Shown here piece after piece: positions 61,154 through 64,000 of a stretch of 64,000 bases of DNA. Each line of letters opens with the position of its first letter. Within the stretch, counting starts at the first letter, position 1. This stretch comes from Verrucomicrobium spinosum DSM 4136 = JCM 18804 (GTDB taxonomy: Bacteria > Verrucomicrobiota > Verrucomicrobiia > Verrucomicrobiales > Verrucomicrobiaceae), in assembly GCF_000172155.1 (NCBI RefSeq), contig NZ_ABIZ01000001.1, positions 62,001-126,000 on the forward strand. The letters are read 5' to 3'. The notes under the pieces are model-generated. The model ran no database searches, had not been told where the DNA came from, and worked only from the letters and a program-made list of their open reading frames with translations. Made by a program: the position numbers and the translations under genes.

Positions 61154-61595
61154 GACTTCCCGGTATGCGATGTTTTCCCGGGGAGTGCTGCCAACTGCCC
61201 AAGGGTGGCTTTATGGCCGCAAGGCGCAGTCGTGCCTCCCCCTTCATCCAATACCGAGCTAAAGCTCTGCACTCCATTGAACTGTCGCTGCGCCGCGGCC
61301 TCGCTACTTTTGTCCCGGCGTCTGACATCCTGCTTGCCAGAAAACCACGCACGGGAGTATTTTGATTTTGTCCATTCCTCTCCATCCATGCAGATGGATT
61401 AGCATTGGACGGGAGAGCCACCCATGAAGTTCATGTCTTCTCTTCGGAGCCTGCCTTCTTGTCACCCGCGTCGCGGGGATGTGGATCATCCCCGGCCCAT
61501 CGGCGGCGCTGGGGGTGAAGCCTGAAGCCTGAGGCACGCGGCCTGTGGAATGCGAGGCTCGTACATACGGTAGCAATTTCTTTTCTCATCCGGTC
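61154..61595. other. Gene-free gap before the PTS gene
   Basis: No gene is supported in these 442 bases. A GAGCTAAAGCTC palindrome at about 61256 recalls the element at 41165. The stretch probably contains the PTS promoter, but no consensus is seen. Confidence 0.45.
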
Positions 61596-64000
61596 ATGGC
61601 CACCCTCCGCTTGCTCGCTCCCCTCTCCGGCCAGATCTGGCCCATCGAACGCATCCCTGACCCTGTGTTTGCCCAGAAGATGGTCGGCGATGGCATCTCG
61701 ATCGATCCGGTGGATGCGGTGTTGATGGCGCCCTGCGATGGGGAGGTGATGACGTTGCACGCTGCGGGGCATGCGGTGACGCTGCGCACCGCGGAGGGCG
61801 CAGAAGTGCTCATGCACATCGGCATCGATACCGTGGCGCTCAAGGGCCAGGGCTTCACGGCGAAGGTCAAGGTGGGAGACCGGGTGCAGACCGGGACGCC
61901 GCTCATCGAGTTCGATCTCGACTTCATCGCCACCCATGCCCGGAGCGTGCTCACGCAGGTGGTGATCGCCAACAGCGACCGGGTGGAGCGATGGGAAAAG
62001 GCCTCCGGCAGCGTGGTGGCGGGCCGGGACCTCTTGTTGACTCTAGAACTCCATGCGGCTGCTGAAGGTGGGGAGGGGAGTGATGCCGCGCCAGTCACCT
62101 CAGAGGCCATCCTCATTCCCAATGCCAGCGGGCTGCATGCCCGCCCTGCGGCGGTGATTGCCAACGTGGCCAAGAGTTTCCACGGCACAGCGATCAGGCT
62201 GCAGGTGGGCGACCGCCAGGCCAATGCCCGCAGCGTGACCTCCATCATGGCGCTGGAGGTGGCACGTGGGGACAAGGTGCATGTCATCGCCAGTGGGGAG
62301 AAGGCTGATGCCGCGGTGGCGAGGTTGTCTGAAGTGCTGGCCCAGGGCAGCGGTGATGAGAGCTCTGCACCGGCACCCGCACCGGCATCGGTTTCCGCCT
62401 CCGCACCGGCCGAGGCTTCGCGGAGGAAGTCAGAAGATCCCGATGTGCTGCTGGGCGTGACGGCCTCGCCAGGCCTGGCGGTGGGAGAGGTCTTCCAGGT
62501 GAAACACACCGAGATCGCGGTCGCCGAGGAAGGAGACGGGGTGGACGATGAACGCCGCCATCTGAGCGCTGCGATCGAGACCGCCAAAGGGCAGCTTGGT
62601 GCCATCCGCGCCCAGCTCCATGCGAAGTCGGACGCGGCCAAGGCGGCCATCTTTGCCGCGCACGAGGAGCTGGTGTCAGACCCGGATCTGCTGGAGATCG
62701 CGGAGTCTGCGATCTCCAAGGGCAAGAGCGCGGCCTTTGCCTGGCGGGCGGCGGTGAACACGCATGCGAACCGCCTGGCCGCGCTGCGCAATGAACTGCT
62801 GGCCCAGCGGGCCAATGATGTGCGCGATGTGGGACGGCGGGTGCTGGCGCTGCTGACCGGGGCGGAGCTGCCCCGGTTGGAGTATCCGCAGAATGCCATC
62901 CTCATTGCCGAAGATCTCACGCCTTCCGATACAGCCTCGCTGGATCGCACGCGCGTCATGGGCTTCTGCACCGTGCGCGGCGGTGCCACATCCCACGTGG
63001 CCATTCTCGCCCGCTCCCTGGGGCTGCCTGCCCTGGCGGGCACAGAGCCTGCGGTGCTGGACGTGCCCAATGGCACCGCCGCCATCCTGGATGCGGGCAA
63101 GGGCACCCTGCGCCTGCATCCCGGGGCGGAGGAAATAACGCGCATCCGTGCCGCGCAGGATCGTGCAGAGCTCAAGCGTGAGGAGGATCAGGCTCACGCG
63201 CATGAGCCGGCCATCACGCAGGATGGCCACCGCATCGAGGTGGCGGCCAATATCGGCGGGCTCAAGGACGCGAAGAAGATCGCCGGTCTGGGCGGTGAAG
63301 GGGTGGGGCTGCTGCGCTCGGAGTTCCTCTTCATGGAGCGCGCCGATGCTCCCACGGAGGACCAGCAGTACGAGTCCTACCGTGCCATCATCGAGGCGGT
63401 GGGCACAGATGGCCCCGTGATCATCCGGACACTGGATGTGGGCGGGGACAAGCCGCTCTCCTATCTGCCCATCCCCAAGGAGGACAACCCCTTCCTGGGT
63501 GAGCGGGGCGTGCGCGTGGGGCTGGACCGCCCGGAACTGCTGCGCACTCAGCTCCGCGCCATCCTGCGGGCCGCACCGGCGGGGAAGAGGGTGAGCGTGA
63601 TGTTCCCCATGATCGCCACCCTGGGCGAACTGCGTGAGGTGAAGGCTATCATGGCGGAGGAGGCGGAGCGTCTGGGCCTGCCCACCATCCCCACCGGCAT
63701 CATGGTGGAGGTGCCGGCGGCTGCGGTCATGGCCGCGCAGTTTGCCAGGGAGGCTGACTTCTTCTCCATCGGCACCAATGACCTTACGCAATACACCCTG
63801 GCCATGGACCGGGGCCATCCCAAGCTGGCGCCCAAGGTTGACGGCTTGAACCCCGCGGTGCTTCAGCTCATTGCCCTCACCGTGCAGGGGGCGCATGGGG
63901 AAGACCGGTTCGTGGGCATCTGCGGTGGCCTCGCCAGCGATCCTCACGCCGTGCCTATCCTCATCGGTCTGGGCGTGGATGAACTGAGCGTGAGCCTGCC
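61596..64000 (+). CDS. EIIA(Glc)-HPr-Enzyme I multiphosphoryl transfer protein, 3' end outside window
   Basis: The frame from the ATG at 61596 stays open to the right edge (801 residues). Three phosphotransferase modules are fused. EIIA(Glc)-like sequence (about 1-150) has VLMHIGIDTVAL with the active His. HPr (about 170-255) has NASGLHARPAAVI with the phosphorylated His. After an Ala/Pro-rich linker comes Enzyme I (about 285 on), with the phosphohistidine loop GGATSHVAILARSLG, then LLRSEFLFMER, LDVGGDKPLSYLP and SIGTNDLTQYTLAMDRGH. The order EIIA-HPr-EI matches the Pseudomonas NagF type. It passes phosphate from PEP to a membrane EIIBC, probably encoded beyond the edge; N-acetylglucosamine is a likely but unproven substrate. 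Confidence 0.95.
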   Translation, partial: MATLRLLAPLSGQIWPIERIPDPVFAQKMVGDGISIDPVDAVLMAPCDGEVMTLHAAGHAVTLRTAEGAEVLMHIGIDTVALKGQGFTAKVKVGDRVQTGTPLIEFDLDFIATHARSVLTQVVIANSDRVERWEKASGSVVAGRDLLLTLELHAAAEGGEGSDAAPVTSEAILIPNASGLHARPAAVIANVAKSFHGTAIRLQVGDRQANARSVTSIMALEVARGDKVHVIASGEKADAAVARLSEVLAQGSGDESSAPAPAPASVSASAPAEASRRKSEDPDVLLGVTASPGLAVGEVFQVKHTEIAVAEEGDGVDDERRHLSAAIETAKGQLGAIRAQLHAKSDAAKAAIFAAHEELVSDPDLLEIAESAISKGKSAAFAWRAAVNTHANRLAALRNELLAQRANDVRDVGRRVLALLTGAELPRLEYPQNAILIAEDLTPSDTASLDRTRVMGFCTVRGGATSHVAILARSLGLPALAGTEPAVLDVPNGTAAILDAGKGTLRLHPGAEEITRIRAAQDRAELKREEDQAHAHEPAITQDGHRIEVAANIGGLKDAKKIAGLGGEGVGLLRSEFLFMERADAPTEDQQYESYRAIIEAVGTDGPVIIRTLDVGGDKPLSYLPIPKEDNPFLGERGVRVGLDRPELLRTQLRAILRAAPAGKRVSVMFPMIATLGELREVKAIMAEEAERLGLPTIPTGIMVEVPAAAVMAAQFAREADFFSIGTNDLTQYTLAMDRGHPKLAPKVDGLNPAVLQLIALTVQGAHGEDRFVGICGGLASDPHAVPILIGLGVDELSVSL

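Noticed and set aside
61586-63175. Long minus-strand open frame of 529 residues
   Set aside because: It is the shadow of the strongly coding EIIA-HPr-EI frame and has Ser/Ala/Arg-rich low-complexity sequence.

Overview
The window is high-GC bacterial DNA with long protein-coding genes on both strands. It looks like a free-living Gram-negative member of the Verrucomicrobiota (Verrucomicrobium/Roseimicrobium type). This is inferred from the gene families: a PEP-CTERM protein built from autotransporter-type beta-strand repeats, a DUF1080 two-domain hydrolase, a secreted neutral-ceramidase-like protein, LpxD (lipid A outer membrane), GYF_2 membrane proteins and abundant intergenic repeats. No rRNA, convincing tRNA, CRISPR array, intact insertion sequence or prophage was seen.

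Layout. 1-2000: a STAS protein (cut by the left edge) and a SpoIIE-type phosphatase, a partner-switching signalling pair. 2140-5890: a PQQ-repeat beta-propeller, divergent from a ceramidase-like enzyme and a GT9-like protein. 5926-7995: FUSC exporter, followed by a 32-copy octanucleotide array and a 600-base repeat-rich gap. 8861-16962: P1B-4 metal ATPase, then a surface-glycan-type cluster (unknown protein, radical SAM, GT8-like glycosyltransferase, tandem 2OG-oxygenase-like protein). 17134-23713: rlmN, DUF1080 protein, zinc-ribbon membrane protein, folC. 23954-31697: a frameshifted gene, DUF2752, two divergent GYF_2 membrane proteins, a PEP-CTERM protein, then sufE, rhodanese and an RluA-type pseudouridine synthase. 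32260-37959: GT2, aldo/keto reductase, gluQ, an FmdB-like protein and two alpha/beta hydrolases. 38180-41110: a large hybrid histidine kinase.

41207-50629 is the most coherent accessory unit: eight minus-strand genes encoding, in transcription order, a MoxR AAA+ ATPase, an unknown protein, a VWA protein with an HEIGHH metallopeptidase motif, a radical SAM protein, a small unknown protein, a PaaK-like AMP ligase, the nicotinamide riboside transporter PnuC and the NAD salvage enzyme NadR. Four junctions are 4-base overlaps, so the chaperone/sensor core, the radical chemistry, the ligase and the NAD-precursor module are probably made together. What it acts on is unknown.

50950-59933: secreted DUF4412 and other exported proteins, a P1-nuclease/phospholipase-C-like protein with a C-terminal NPCBM-like domain, lpxD, a zinc-ribbon metallopeptidase and an RRM RNA-binding protein. 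The right edge holds a truncated EIIA-HPr-EI phosphotransferase fusion (61596-64000).

The intergenic DNA is unusual. There are two arrays of a ~142-base hairpin unit (8 and 5 copies, 5 kb apart), several heptad- and octad-period tandem repeats that overlap stop codons, a 175-base element with terminal inverted repeats, and at least three other dispersed palindromic families.
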